NCBI RefSeq assembly: GCF_000187935.1
Contig: NZ_AEUT02000001.1
Location: 1,116,001-1,180,000 of the forward strand
Length of the DNA: 64,000 bases
Origin: Streptococcus parauberis NCFD 2020
GTDB lineage: Bacteria > Bacillota > Bacilli > Lactobacillales > Streptococcaceae
Direction: 5' to 3'
Position 1 is the first letter of the stretch. The number at the start of each line of letters is the position of its first letter. Made by a program: the position numbers and the translations under genes. The notes under the pieces were generated by a model. It saw only the letters and a program-made list of their open reading frames with translations, was not told the origin of the DNA and made no database searches. Shown piece by piece: positions 41,410 through 50,978 of the stretch.

Positions 41410-42255
41410 TTAGGCTTTTTCATATCCAAGGAGAATACCTTCTTCTTCAGCATAGAAACTGCACAAACCAGATGTTTCAGCTACTTCCATTGTTGCTGTA
41501 GGGTATTTCTCTTTAAGATTCTCTAAAATTTGTTGACAGATCTTCTCATTTTTACGATGACAAATAAATGTTTTGCCACCTTCATAGCCAGCTTTTTTCA
41601 TTTCATCAACTATTGATAAAACAGCTTTCTTCTGACCACGGGCTTTCTGTAGTAATTCTAGCCTTCCTTCCTCACTGGCACAACCTACCATGCGGATGTT
41701 CATTAAACCAATGACTTTTCCTAAAAGTTTACTAACACGACCATTTTTAACTAGATTATCTACTTTTGCTAAGGCAAAGACTAAGCCCGTCTTGTTTTGA
41801 TAAGCTGTGATTTCTTCAACCACTTGTTCAAATGAAAGTCCTTGAGAAATTAATCTTTCCAGTTCTAAAACGATTAAATCCATTTCTCCACCAGCAGACA
41901 AAGAGTCAATTACGTGGATATTAAGATTTGGATTCTCTTCCAATAACATTTCTTTACCGAGACGAGCACTGTTATTACTTCCTGATAAAGTACCAGTGAT
42001 GGTAATCGCAATGACATTATCTGCTCCTTTAAAGGCCTGCATAAAAGCGTCTGGGCTTGGGCAACTAGATGTAGCGGCTTCGGAAGTAGCATACATCTTA
42101 GTCATCATATCATCTACGTCGAGAGCAAAATCATCTGTAAAAACTTCTTGCCCAATTCTAATTGTTAAAGGCACGCGCTCAAATTCTATTTGATTATCAC
42201 TGTTTTTTAAGGCTAATAAATCACAGCCTGAGTCAGCTACAATTTTCCAAGTCAT
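41410..42255 (-). CDS. DegV family fatty-acid-binding protein
   Basis: A 281-residue DegV/FakB-type protein that binds a fatty acid for phosphorylation by FakA. N-terminal VADSGCDL and the TITGTLSGSNNSARLG motif line the lipid site. Cytoplasmic. Divergent from a TetR-type gene, with a palindrome in the shared intergenic region. Confidence 0.9.
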   Translation of the reverse strand: MTWKIVADSGCDLLALKNSDNQIEFERVPLTIRIGQEVFTDDFALDVDDMMTKMYATSEAATSSCPSPDAFMQAFKGADNVIAITITGTLSGSNNSARLGKEMLLEENPNLNIHVIDSLSAGGEMDLIVLELERLISQGLSFEQVVEEITAYQNKTGLVFALAKVDNLVKNGRVSKLLGKVIGLMNIRMVGCASEEGRLELLQKARGQKKAVLSIVDEMKKAGYEGGKTFICHRKNEKICQQILENLKEKYPTATMEVAETSGLCSFYAEEEGILLGYEKA

Positions 42256-42332
42256 ATTTTTTCCTCTTTCGTTCTGATATGCTTTTAATCTATTGACATT
42301 TTAAAGCTTTTCACCTAAAATTATATCATCAT

Positions 42333-42349
42333 TAGCCTATTAATAGCTA
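42333..42349. promoter_or_regulatory. Palindromic candidate operator between degV and the TetR gene
   Basis: TAGCCTATTAATAGCTA, nearly symmetric (one extra base). It sits 40 bases before the TetR-type gene and near the -35 position of a degV promoter (minus strand -10 TATAAT about 42321-42326). Confidence 0.4.
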
Positions 42350-42388
42350 GTAAAAATAGTCCGATGTCACAGTTGAAAGGAAAGTGTA

Positions 42389-42946
42389 ATGACCGATAAA
42401 ATAATCGCTAAAAATTCCTTAAATAATTTAATGAAATTTAATAAAGAAACTCGGCAATTAACCAGGGAATCCCTAGAAACTGCCCTATTAAATCTTCTCA
42501 ATCAAAAATCAATTGCTCAGATTTCAATTTCTGAACTTGTATCCAAGGCCGGAGTGTCGAGAAATGCATTTTATCGCAATTTTTCATCGAAAGAAGAAAT
42601 TTTAGAAAGCTATTTATCTGGTGTATTGCGTCGTATTTTTAAAGGAATTAAGTCATTTGATTTAAATACACAGGCCAGTCAAGCTTGGCTTTACCTTTTT
42701 ACTGAAGCAAAAAAAGAAGAAACACTTTTTAAAGCTATTTTCAAACAGCATATGCAACAATTGCTAACACAGATGGTTACAAAACGATTAAAAGCCTATC
42801 AACGTTGGAAAAAGGCTAAACAATCCCATTATTCACGACTCTTTTGGAGTAATGCCATTGTCTCTGTTTTATCGACTTGGATAAAAGATGGTATGAAGAC
42901 GCCAGCTGAAGAAATGGCTAAAATGGGCTTACCTCTTTTACCATAA
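42389..42946 (+). CDS. TetR-family transcriptional regulator
   Basis: A 185-residue regulator. The helix-turn-helix is clear (residues about 27-72: ISISELVSKAGVSRNAFYRNFSSKEEIL). The C-terminal part resembles the TetR_C_8 (DhaS-like) ligand domain. Divergent from degV, so that gene is the likeliest target besides itself. Start follows GAAAGG. Convergent with the HAD phosphatase gene. Confidence 0.88.
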   Translation: MTDKIIAKNSLNNLMKFNKETRQLTRESLETALLNLLNQKSIAQISISELVSKAGVSRNAFYRNFSSKEEILESYLSGVLRRIFKGIKSFDLNTQASQAWLYLFTEAKKEETLFKAIFKQHMQQLLTQMVTKRLKAYQRWKKAKQSHYSRLFWSNAIVSVLSTWIKDGMKTPAEEMAKMGLPLLP

Positions 42947-42948
42947 GA

Positions 42949-43004
42949 AAACCAGTTCAGAACTGACTCATTATGATGAGTTCTAATTCTGACTGGTCTT
43001 TTTT
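42949..43004. terminator. Bidirectional terminator between the TetR and HAD genes
   Basis: Long imperfect stem AAACCAGTTCAGAACTGACTC / GAGTTCTAATTCTGACTGGT with T-run on the plus strand. Confidence 0.85.
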
Positions 43005-43819
43005 TATTTCAATAAGGCATACTTATCAATCGCTTCTGCCACCCCTGCTTGGTCACAATGACTGGTAATATGATTTGCTAGGACTTTGATTGATTCACTG
43101 GCGTTGCCCATTGCTACGCCTGTACCTGCAAAGGTCAGCATCTCTATATCATTTGGCGCGTCTCCGATGGCCATCACTTCTTCAGCAGAGCAATTCAAAT
43201 CATCAGCCAAAGCCTTAAGAGCATAGGCCTTTGTGACGTCTTTAGGCATAACTTCAAGAATATAGTCTTGACTGCGGACAACACTGAAATCCTCCACAAG
43301 CTGCGAGCGAACTGCTTTTTCAAACTGATCCAAAATTTCTGATGGTCCCATATACATGGCTTGGAAAATGATTTCTGGCTTTTCTTCTAATGATGAAGTG
43401 GCAGTTGCTTTCACCTTAGTAAAAACTAATTCTCCGTCCATAGCAACTAAATCTGGAACATCGTCACCTAGAACATAATAATTTTCTTCCGTTGTCAACG
43501 TTAAGTGAACTTCTGGATAAGCACTACTTAATTTTTCAAGTTTTTTGACATCGTCAATCGTTAATTCATGATGATGAATTAAGTTCCACTCCAAACTGGT
43601 ATAAGTGCTACAGCCATTATTTAATATCAGAAACTCATCTTCAGATAAGCACAGCTGATCGAAGTAAGGTTTTGTTCCACTTTTCGGACGTCCAGTACAT
43701 AGAACTATCTTAGTGCCATTAGCAGTCGCTTCCTGAATCGCTCTAATATTTTCTTGCGGAATTTCTTTCTTACTATTTAATAAAGTTCCATCCAAATCGA
43801 TGGCAATTAGTTTGATCAT
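43004..43819 (-). CDS. Cof-type HAD hydrolase (sugar-phosphatase-like)
   Basis: A 271-residue haloacid-dehalogenase-superfamily phosphatase of the Cof/YidA type. Motif I is IDLDGTLLN (nucleophile Asp8), motif II VLCTGRP and motif IV GDAPNDIEML. A large C2-type cap lies between. It probably dephosphorylates sugar phosphates or FMN; the substrate is not decidable. Monocistronic. Confidence 0.9.
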   Translation of the reverse strand: MIKLIAIDLDGTLLNSKKEIPQENIRAIQEATANGTKIVLCTGRPKSGTKPYFDQLCLSEDEFLILNNGCSTYTSLEWNLIHHHELTIDDVKKLEKLSSAYPEVHLTLTTEENYYVLGDDVPDLVAMDGELVFTKVKATATSSLEEKPEIIFQAMYMGPSEILDQFEKAVRSQLVEDFSVVRSQDYILEVMPKDVTKAYALKALADDLNCSAEEVMAIGDAPNDIEMLTFAGTGVAMGNASESIKVLANHITSHCDQAGVAEAIDKYALLK

Positions 43820-43938
43820 TTTTCTAACTCACTTTCCTAATAGGTAACTCATTTTTCACATACAATTAAGTCTACCTTTTAAGTGTAACATTTTTAAAAA
43901 ATCAGTCAAACAACTATCTATAATTTTCAATCATATCT

Positions 43939-43970
43939 AAAAAGGAACCTCAACATGAGGTTCCTTTTTT
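43939..43970 (-). terminator. Terminator of copYAZ
   Basis: Stem AAAAAGGAACCTCA / TGAGGTTCCTTTTT on the minus strand side, directly after copZ. Confidence 0.9.
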
Positions 43971-44170
43971 TAATTCTTTTCAATGGTAAATTTGGTGCCT
44001 TTCAATGCACGTTTTAAGGCAAAGCTAAGGGTTTTTCCTGTTACTTGGGCAGTGCCTTTTTCCAAATCGACCGAAACTGCTTCAACACCTCTGACTGCTG
44101 AAAGTTTTTCAGTAACTGTATCTACACAGCCCTGACATTTCATTCCTGTAATTTTATATGATTTTTCCAT
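43970..44170 (-). CDS. copZ: Copper chaperone CopZ
   Basis: A 66-residue heavy-metal-associated domain protein. The metal site MKCQGC gives Cys12 and Cys15 (MxCxxC). Delivers Cu(I) to CopY and CopA in related systems. Two bases after copA, last gene of the operon. Confidence 0.95.
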   Translation of the reverse strand: MEKSYKITGMKCQGCVDTVTEKLSAVRGVEAVSVDLEKGTAQVTGKTLSFALKRALKGTKFTIEKN

Positions 44171-44171
44171 T

Positions 44172-46373
44172 TTATTTCTCCTTTAATGGGATTGCTTTAA
44201 GTCTAAGAGCATTTAAGACAACTGATACAGAGCTAAAACTCATAGCGAGGCCGGCTAACATTGGGTTTAATAGGGGCCCACCAAAAAAATAAAGCACTCC
44301 CATAGCAATAGGTATCATTAAGATATTGTAAATAAATGCCCAGAATAAATTTTCTTTAACAACTTTAATAGTTGCCTGACTGAGTTGAATGGCCTTCACT
44401 AAATCGAGCATCTGCGGTTTCATCAAGATGACATCCGCCGCTTCAATAGCTATATCTGTTCCAGAACCCAATGAAATCCCGATGTCTGCAGCAGCTAAGG
44501 CAGGGGCATCATTTATCCCATCTCCAATCATGGCTACTGTATGTCCATCCTTTTGCAGCGATGCTATGATGGCTTCCTTCTGATCTGGTAGAACCTGACT
44601 ATAGACTTGGTCAATTCCAACAGCGTCAGCAATTTCCCTTGCCGTGTCTTCTTGATCCCCCGTCAGCATAACTGTTTTGATACCACGCGCTTTTAGAGCT
44701 TGGATCGTTGCTTTACTATCTTCCTTGAGTTGGTCAGCCACATTAAAGCTTGCCACTAATTGCCCATCTTTCGCCATATACATGAGACTTGAGTCTTCAA
44801 CTGTCAGACCATAATCTTCCATCAAACGACTATTTCCGACAAGGATAGCCTGTTTATCAACCATCCCTTTCACCCCTAGTCCTGTGATAGACTCAAACTC
44901 AGTAACTGGTAAAAGATTCAAATTTTCTTCTTTTGCTTTATTAAGAATAGCTCTGCTGATAGGATGTTCGGAGTCCTGCTCTACTGAAGCCATTTCAACC
45001 AGAACCGATTGTTCATCTCCACTAAATATGGTTAATTTTGTTAACACAGGCTTTCCTTGAGTAATCGTTCCTGTTTTATCAAAAACGATTGTATGGACAT
45101 GATGAAGGTTTTCAAGGTAATCTCCACCTTTAAACAAAATACCATTTTCTGCTCCGCGTCCAGAACCAACCATAATGGCTGTTGGAGTAGCCAAACCAAG
45201 GGCACAAGGACATGCAATAACTAGAACTGCTATTGCAGTTGTTAATGAAAAGGTGAAGGTCTCTTTCATGACGAAGAACCAAAATATGGCTGTTAAAAGA
45301 GCTAAAATCATCACTATTGGTACAAACTTCCCAGAAACGATATCAGCAATTTTAGCAATAGGGGCTTTATTGCCTTGCGCTTCTTCGACCAATCCAATAA
45401 TTTGTGCCAAGAAGGTTTCATTTCCAGTTTTAGTGACCTGAACCGTTAGACTACCTTGTCCATTAATTGTTCCGGTGTAAACAGGGTCTTCTTGATTTTT
45501 TTGGTTAGGTTTACTTTCACCTGACAACATAGATTCATCAATATATGATGACCCTTGGACAACTTGACCATCAACAGGGACCTTTTCACCGGGTTTAATT
45601 AATACCAGATCACCAACATGAATGCTTTCAACTGGCACTAATTTGGTCGAGTCATCTTTGATTAAATGAGCTTCATTGACCTTTAACTGCAACAATTTTG
45701 AAATAGCTTGTGATGTGCTACTTTTCGACCGACTTTCGAAATAGTTCCCTAATGTGATTAAGGTTAGGATAACTACTGCTGATTCAAAATACAAATGACC
45801 AGCATAATGGAAAGCTCCTCTAAAAACTTGAATAAAGCCAAAGATGCTATAGAGTAAAGCTGCTGAGGTGGCTACTGCCACTAAACTATCCATGTTAGGA
45901 TGACCTCTGAATAAGGCCCTGAAACCATTTGTATAGTATGATTTGCCCATATAGATAACTGGCAAGGTAAGAAGTAATTGAAGCCCTACAAAAAATTTAG
46001 CATGTGTAATTGGTGATAAAAACTGTGGCAGAGGAAGTCCTACCATTGGTCCCATAGCTATATAAAGCAAGGGAATGGTAAATAGAGCAGACCACACAAA
46101 CTGATGCCATAAAGCTCTAGCATGTTCTTCTTGACGAACTGGTGTAGATTGACTATTTTCAGGATGATAAGGACTAGCTTTATAACCTGCTTCTGAAACT
46201 ACTCTCTCGATGGTTTCAGATGTAATCGGAGCTTCAGAATTAATTGTTAACTTTTCAGTTGTTAAATTAACTGAAGCTTGATCAACATCAGGTAAGTTTT
46301 TGACGGCATTTTCGACAGTTAAAGCACAGGAAGCACAGGTCATCCCCTCAATCAAATAAGTATCTTTAGTCAT
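44172..46373 (-). CDS. copA: Copper-exporting P1B-type ATPase
   Basis: Pumps Cu(I) out of the cell. It has 733 residues. One N-terminal metal-binding domain (MTCASC, Cys13 and Cys16), eight predicted membrane helices, the CPC motif (VIACPCALG), the phosphorylated Asp in DKTGT, the SEHPIS motif and GDGINDAP. Overlaps copY by eight bases and is followed two bases later by copZ. Confidence 0.97.
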   Translation of the reverse strand: MTKDTYLIEGMTCASCALTVENAVKNLPDVDQASVNLTTEKLTINSEAPITSETIERVVSEAGYKASPYHPENSQSTPVRQEEHARALWHQFVWSALFTIPLLYIAMGPMVGLPLPQFLSPITHAKFFVGLQLLLTLPVIYMGKSYYTNGFRALFRGHPNMDSLVAVATSAALLYSIFGFIQVFRGAFHYAGHLYFESAVVILTLITLGNYFESRSKSSTSQAISKLLQLKVNEAHLIKDDSTKLVPVESIHVGDLVLIKPGEKVPVDGQVVQGSSYIDESMLSGESKPNQKNQEDPVYTGTINGQGSLTVQVTKTGNETFLAQIIGLVEEAQGNKAPIAKIADIVSGKFVPIVMILALLTAIFWFFVMKETFTFSLTTAIAVLVIACPCALGLATPTAIMVGSGRGAENGILFKGGDYLENLHHVHTIVFDKTGTITQGKPVLTKLTIFSGDEQSVLVEMASVEQDSEHPISRAILNKAKEENLNLLPVTEFESITGLGVKGMVDKQAILVGNSRLMEDYGLTVEDSSLMYMAKDGQLVASFNVADQLKEDSKATIQALKARGIKTVMLTGDQEDTAREIADAVGIDQVYSQVLPDQKEAIIASLQKDGHTVAMIGDGINDAPALAAADIGISLGSGTDIAIEAADVILMKPQMLDLVKAIQLSQATIKVVKENLFWAFIYNILMIPIAMGVLYFFGGPLLNPMLAGLAMSFSSVSVVLNALRLKAIPLKEK

Positions 46374-46803
46374 AAGTCATCTCTCCTTTGACATGGCAGG
46401 CACATTGTCCCGGTACACAGTTACAAGCAACTGATTCAACCGTTTTCTTTCCTTGTAAGAGTGAAATAAATAATGCCACTTCTTGGGAAGTCATTGGTAA
46501 GTCATCTAATAGTTGGTAAATAATATCACTATGTTGTCGTTGACAAATTTTATCAAAGTCTTCTCTTATTAATGCCTCTTGATAAACTTTTGGTCCTTCA
46601 ATAGCTCGATACAGATAAGCGCGCCCATCTCTTTTACTCGTTACCAATTTTTTATCAACTAATCTTCCTAGCAAGGTTTTAATAGTAGATGGAGACCAGT
46701 CAAACTTTTCTTGCAAGATTCTTATGATATCACTACTCTTTTGTTCTTCACTGGCCCAGAGCACTCGCATGACTTCCCACTCTGAATTTGATATTTGAGT
46801 CAT
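46366..46803 (-). CDS. copY: Copper-responsive repressor CopY
   Basis: BlaI/MecI-type winged-helix repressor, 145 residues. The N-terminal helix-turn-helix shows WSPSTIKTLLGRLVDKKLV. The C-terminal metal-binding tail is CxCxxxxCxC (Cys127, 129, 134, 136), the site whose filling with Cu(I) releases DNA. First gene of copYAZ, autoregulated through two cop boxes upstream. Confidence 0.96.
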   Translation of the reverse strand: MTQISNSEWEVMRVLWASEEQKSSDIIRILQEKFDWSPSTIKTLLGRLVDKKLVTSKRDGRAYLYRAIEGPKVYQEALIREDFDKICQRQHSDIIYQLLDDLPMTSQEVALFISLLQGKKTVESVACNCVPGQCACHVKGEMTYD

Positions 46804-46821
46804 AATTCCCCTTTATTTGTT

Positions 46822-46831
46822 TACATTTGTA
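46822..46831. promoter_or_regulatory. cop box 1 (CopY operator)
   Basis: TACATTTGTA, an exact TACANNTGTA match. It lies just downstream of the -10 element, about 20 bases before the copY start. Confidence 0.92.
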
Positions 46832-46836
46832 AATTT

Positions 46837-46865
46837 ATTCTAACACAACGGTCTACATTTGTAAA
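46837..46865 (-). promoter_or_regulatory. copYAZ promoter
   Basis: Minus-strand -35 TTTACA (46860-46865), 17-base spacer, -10 TAGAAT (46837-46842). The -35 overlaps cop box 2. Confidence 0.85.
46854..46863. promoter_or_regulatory. cop box 2 (CopY operator)
   Basis: TACATTTGTA, an exact TACANNTGTA match, 32 bases from cop box 1 (about three helical turns), covering the -35 element. Confidence 0.92.
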
Positions 46866-46877
46866 CCAATTTACCTT

Positions 46878-46922
46878 AAAAAAACTCGAACTGGATGATT
46901 ATTATCGAGTTCGAGTTTTTTG
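46878..46922 (-). terminator. Terminator of the nusA-infB-rbfA operon
   Basis: Stem AAAAAACTCGAACT / AGTTCGAGTTTTTT, 10 bases after rbfA. Confidence 0.9.
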
Positions 46923-46931
46923 TATTTACAA

Positions 46932-47282
46932 TTAATCTTTTTGATCAAGGTTACGAAGAAGTTCATCAATTTTATTACCATAAGCAATAGAATTATCTTT
47001 TTCGAAAATCAAATCTGGAATTTTATACATAGTAAGGCTTTTACCTAATTCACGTTTAATCGTTCCAGTTGCTTTTTCCAAACCAGTTTGGGCTTTCTGA
47101 TTATCTGAGGCTAAGTCACTCATTAGAGTATAGTACACTTTGGCAGCAGATAAATCACCAAGCATTTGAACTTCTGTAATGGTAACTCCTTGAACACGTG
47201 GATCACGAACTTTTTTTTGTAAAATGTCATTCACTTCACGTTTGATTTCCATTCCAACACGGTCAATACGATGATTTGCCAT
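46932..47282 (-). CDS. rbfA: Ribosome-binding factor A
   Basis: Helps 30S maturation and binds near the 5' helix of 16S rRNA. It has 116 residues from [17 protein letters not shown], with AAGGA eight bases upstream; the reading frame open to 47411 runs through the structured spacer and is rejected as coding. [13 protein letters not shown] is a family motif. Last gene of the operon. Confidence 0.94.
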   Translation of the reverse strand: MANHRIDRVGMEIKREVNDILQKKVRDPRVQGVTITEVQMLGDLSAAKVYYTLMSDLASDNQKAQTGLEKATGTIKRELGKSLTMYKIPDLIFEKDNSIAYGNKIDELLRNLDQKD

Positions 47283-47303
47283 AAGAAATTCCTTTCTAAA
47301 ACT

Positions 47304-47437
47304 ATCTGTCAATCTTATTATGGTTAACAGATTAGGAGAGACGATTCCTCTCGACTTTGAGCCTAGTGGGGTGATTAGGAAGACCGCAATATGGCGGCTT
47401 CCGTCTACCAAAGAGAGACTTCAGTCTCCTTTGGTAG
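47304..47437 (-). other. Multi-hairpin spacer between infB and rbfA
   Basis: Four consecutive inverted repeats fill the 157-base gap: 47405-47437 (CTACCAAAG / CTTTGGTAG with GAGA / TCTC inside), 47378-47402 (GGAAGACCGC / GCGGCTTCC), 47336-47352 (GAGAG / CTCTC) and 47304-47332 (ATCTGT / ACAGAT). None has a terminator T-run. The spacer should fold in the mRNA and may affect processing or rbfA translation. Confidence 0.7.
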
Positions 47438-47439
47438 TA

Positions 47440-50352
47440 TCACTTACGAATAACTTCTTCCATAATATATGCTTCTAAGATATCATCCATTTGAAGGTCA
47501 TTGTAGTTTTCAATCATCAAACCACCTTCTTGGGCATTACCGACTTCTTTAACATCATCTTTATAATGTTTAAGACTGCCTAATTTACCATCAAAAATAA
47601 CAACACTATCACGAATTACGCGGACGCTAGAGTCACGAGTGATTTTGCCACTTGTAACCATAAATCCACCAATTGTACCAACTTTGGATACTTTAAACGT
47701 TTCACGAACAATAGCTTCACCAATGATTCTTTCTTTGTAAACTGGATCAAGTTTACCTTTCATTGCTTCTTCTACTTCTTCTATCACTTTGTAAATGATG
47801 CTGTGAAGACGAATTTCTACTTCGTCAGCGTCAGCTTGTTGACGAGCTTGAGGTGTAGGACGAACGTTGAAACCAATAATAACAGCGTTAGAAGCCTCAG
47901 CCAATGTGACATCAGACTCATTGATAGCACCAACAGCCGAATGGACAACATTTACACGAACGCCTTCAACTTCAATTTTAAGAAGTGATGTTGCGAGAGC
48001 TTCAACTGAACCTTGAACATCAGCTTTGATGATAACATTAACAGTTTTAATTTCACCTGCTTTAAGGGTATCAAAGAGGTTATCAAGGCTAACACGTTGT
48101 GTATTTTGACGTTGTTTTAGAAGGGCACGTTTTGCACGTTCTTCACCAGCTGCACGCGCTGCTTTTTCATCTTCATAAACAGCAAAGTGATCACCCGCCA
48201 TTGGCGTTTCATTCAACCCTGTGATTGAAACTGGTGTTGATGGTAATGCATATTTAACGCGACGCCCTAGGTCATTTGTCATCGCACGAACACGACCGAA
48301 TGTATTCCCAATAACGATTGGGTCTTGAACATGAAGCGTTCCTTGTTGAACTAGAAGAGTTGCAACAGCACCTTTACCTTTGTCAAGACGAGCTTCGATA
48401 ACAGTACCAATGGCACGGACAGTTGGATCAGCTTTAAGTTCTTCAACTTCTGCTACTAATAAAACAGTTTCTAAAAGTTCATCAATATTTTTATTGAACT
48501 TGGCAGAAATTTCGACAAATTCACAGTCTCCACCCCAAGCAGTTGAAATAATTCCATGTTCAGCTAATTCAGAAATAACACGTTCTGGATTTGCTCCTGG
48601 TTTATCAATTTTGTTAATAGCAACAATAATTGGAACTTCAGCAGCTTTTGAGTGATTAATTGCTTCAATTGTTTGAGGCATAACACCATCATCGGCAGCA
48701 ACAATCAAGATTGTAATATCAGTTACAGATGCTCCACGAGCACGCATACTTGTAAAGGCCGCGTGTCCAGGTGTATCTAAGAAAGTAATCTTCTTACCAG
48801 CTTCTTCAATTTGGTAAGCTCCAATATGCTGAGTGATACCACCCGCTTCACCTGTAGCAACACGTGAGTTACGTAATGTATCTAAAAGAGTTGTTTTACC
48901 ATGGTCAACGTGTCCCATGATTGTAACAACTGGTGCACGTTCAACAATGTTTTCTGGGTTAAGGTAAGTTTCGTCTTCGAAGAAACGTTCAATATCGGCA
49001 TTATCAACTTCAACTTTAGCAATCGCTTCTATACCATAATCTACCATTAACAATTCAATAGCATCTCCATCAAGAGATTGGTTTTGAGTTGCCATAATTC
49101 CCATCATGAAAAGTTTTTTAACAATTTCAGCAGGTTCACGTTTAATACGTTTTGCAATTTCAGCAACTGTCATACCTCCAGTATACTCAAACTCTTTTGG
49201 CAATTCATGGAATTTACGCTCTGTTACTGGTTTTGGAGCTGAATTGTTATTTCTGTTGTTTTTACCTTTTTTAGGTCTTTTATTCCAGTTACTATTTCTT
49301 TGATTTCTCACTTGGCTCTGATTATTCCAACTTTTCTTATTTTGCTTTGGTCCATCTTCAGTTCGAGGGCTTTCACCTTGACCTTTTTCTGGACGGGATT
49401 TTTTACGACGTTTATCAACAGGTTTGGCAGTACTTGTTTTAGCTACTTCAGGAACACCTTGGCTAACCTTTGCTGTCGGTTTTACTTTTGGTGTTTCTTT
49501 TTCCAATCTTGCTTTTTCAGCTGCTTCTTTAACTGCTAAACGTTTTGCTTCTTCCTGCGCTTTTTCAGCTAATCGCTGTGCTTCTTTAGCTTGACGGAAG
49601 TCATCTTCTCGTTTACGAGTATACTCAGCATTTTGTTCTGCTTTTAAAGCTGCTGCTCTTGCTTTGAAATCAATCTTGCCAGCTGCTGGTTTAGAAGCTG
49701 TGTTTTGATTGTGATTACCTTGGAAACGATCTCGATTATTATAATCTTTTTTGAATCCTGGTTTGTTATCTCTAGATTGATTGCCATCTCTAAATGATTG
49801 ACGATTATCTCTAGACTGATTTCCTTGTCTAGTGTTACCTAGTTGATTGTCTCGGTTTGAAAAACCACCTTGCTGACGACTTCTGCTTTCCCCTTGACGA
49901 CCATTAGTCGCTTGTTGTCCGTTCGCTCTTCTGGCAGCCTGCTCTTTAGCTCTAGCTTCACGTTCAGCTTTAAAGTTACGACTCTTTGGTCTTGGTGTTG
50001 CTGATTGAGAACTTAATGGTGAACTTGCTACTTGCTCGTTAGTCTTATTTAACACATCTTGCTTCACAACTTCTGCAGTTTTCGTATTTTTTACTTCAGC
50101 TTTTTTTTCATTCGATTTTTCAGTTTTTTGAACTGAGTTAGAAACTTTCTTTTCAACAGGATTTGATTTTTGAAGTTCAGATTTTTCAACTTTTGGCGTT
50201 GAAAAACTTGAAATTATTTTCTTTGCGTCCGAATCTTCAACACTTGAAGCATGACTTTTAACGTCTAAACCTAAGTTTTTTGCGTGATCCACAACTTCTT
50301 TACTTGTTTTACCAATTTCTTTGGCAATTTCATGTAATCTTCTTTTTGACAA
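47440..50352 (-). CDS. infB: Translation initiation factor IF-2
   Basis: GTPase that brings initiator fMet-tRNA to the 30S subunit. It has 970 residues. An N-terminal IF2N domain ([18 protein letters not shown]) is followed by a long Gln/Arg/Asn-rich variable linker, a second IF2N domain, the G domain ([24 protein letters not shown]) and C-terminal fMet-binding domains. Between ylxQ (19 bases upstream) and rbfA. Confidence 0.97.
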   Translation of the reverse strand: MSKRRLHEIAKEIGKTSKEVVDHAKNLGLDVKSHASSVEDSDAKKIISSFSTPKVEKSELQKSNPVEKKVSNSVQKTEKSNEKKAEVKNTKTAEVVKQDVLNKTNEQVASSPLSSQSATPRPKSRNFKAEREARAKEQAARRANGQQATNGRQGESRSRQQGGFSNRDNQLGNTRQGNQSRDNRQSFRDGNQSRDNKPGFKKDYNNRDRFQGNHNQNTASKPAAGKIDFKARAAALKAEQNAEYTRKREDDFRQAKEAQRLAEKAQEEAKRLAVKEAAEKARLEKETPKVKPTAKVSQGVPEVAKTSTAKPVDKRRKKSRPEKGQGESPRTEDGPKQNKKSWNNQSQVRNQRNSNWNKRPKKGKNNRNNNSAPKPVTERKFHELPKEFEYTGGMTVAEIAKRIKREPAEIVKKLFMMGIMATQNQSLDGDAIELLMVDYGIEAIAKVEVDNADIERFFEDETYLNPENIVERAPVVTIMGHVDHGKTTLLDTLRNSRVATGEAGGITQHIGAYQIEEAGKKITFLDTPGHAAFTSMRARGASVTDITILIVAADDGVMPQTIEAINHSKAAEVPIIVAINKIDKPGANPERVISELAEHGIISTAWGGDCEFVEISAKFNKNIDELLETVLLVAEVEELKADPTVRAIGTVIEARLDKGKGAVATLLVQQGTLHVQDPIVIGNTFGRVRAMTNDLGRRVKYALPSTPVSITGLNETPMAGDHFAVYEDEKAARAAGEERAKRALLKQRQNTQRVSLDNLFDTLKAGEIKTVNVIIKADVQGSVEALATSLLKIEVEGVRVNVVHSAVGAINESDVTLAEASNAVIIGFNVRPTPQARQQADADEVEIRLHSIIYKVIEEVEEAMKGKLDPVYKERIIGEAIVRETFKVSKVGTIGGFMVTSGKITRDSSVRVIRDSVVIFDGKLGSLKHYKDDVKEVGNAQEGGLMIENYNDLQMDDILEAYIMEEVIRK

Positions 50353-50371
50353 TTTGTGTCCTCCTACTCGT

Positions 50372-50674
50372 CTATTCCATAAGAGTCCTCATTTTCTTTG
50401 AAAATCCAGCGTCTGCAACTGCAACAACTTTACGTGGTTTGCCTAGTGCAGCACTTAATTCCAGTGCATTAAACACTGTGGAGACTTCTACATTATAATA
50501 TTTACTTTTATCTGTTACTTTTTTTGTCACATTTGGTCCAGCATCATTTGCTAAGAAAACTATATTAACTGCTTCATGCTGAATAGCTTTCACAACCATC
50601 TCTTCCCCAGAAATAATTTTCCCTGCTCGTTGAGCGAGACCGATTAGATTGGACAATCTTTGTAAATTATTCAA
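50372..50674 (-). CDS. ylxQ: L7Ae-like RNA-binding protein YlxQ
   Basis: A 100-residue member of the L7Ae/L30e fold ([21 protein letters not shown], then [14 protein letters not shown]). Probable kink-turn RNA binding. Overlaps ylxR by eight bases and precedes infB in the nusA operon. Confidence 0.92.
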   Translation of the reverse strand: MNNLQRLSNLIGLAQRAGKIISGEEMVVKAIQHEAVNIVFLANDAGPNVTKKVTDKSKYYNVEVSTVFNALELSAALGKPRKVVAVADAGFSKKMRTLME

Positions 50675-50963
50675 GACCTAACTCTCTTCTTTTTACTTTG
50701 TGATCAACATAAGCAATCAACTCATCGTAAAAACTTTCCGGAACGTCCATAGAGAAACTACGATTAAAGACTTGTTTTTTCTTTGCCTGCTTTGCCTCCG
50801 CATTATCAAGTTTAATATAGGCACCACGACCATTTTTCTTCCCTGTCGGGTCAATAAATATCTCCCCTTCTTTTGTTTTAACAATACGAAGCAAATCACG
50901 CTTATCAATTATTTCACCTGAAACAAGTGACTTACGTAAAGGTATTTTTTTTTCTTTAGGCAT
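50667..50963 (-). CDS. ylxR: YlxR family (DUF448) RNA-binding protein
   Basis: A 98-residue protein with the YlxR core (RKSLVSGEIIDKRDLLRIV and GRGAYI). Many homologues have Cys near the N-terminal motif; here that position is Ser. YlxR proteins have been linked to RNase P and transcription control. Between nusA and ylxQ. Confidence 0.9.
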   Translation of the reverse strand: MPKEKKIPLRKSLVSGEIIDKRDLLRIVKTKEGEIFIDPTGKKNGRGAYIKLDNAEAKQAKKKQVFNRSFSMDVPESFYDELIAYVDHKVKRRELGLE

Positions 50964-50978
50964 AAAACACCTCTTTTC

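Noticed and set aside
47283..47411. N-terminal extension of rbfA
   Set aside because: The added 43 residues run through the hairpin spacer and do not resemble RbfA; AAGGA sits before MANHR.
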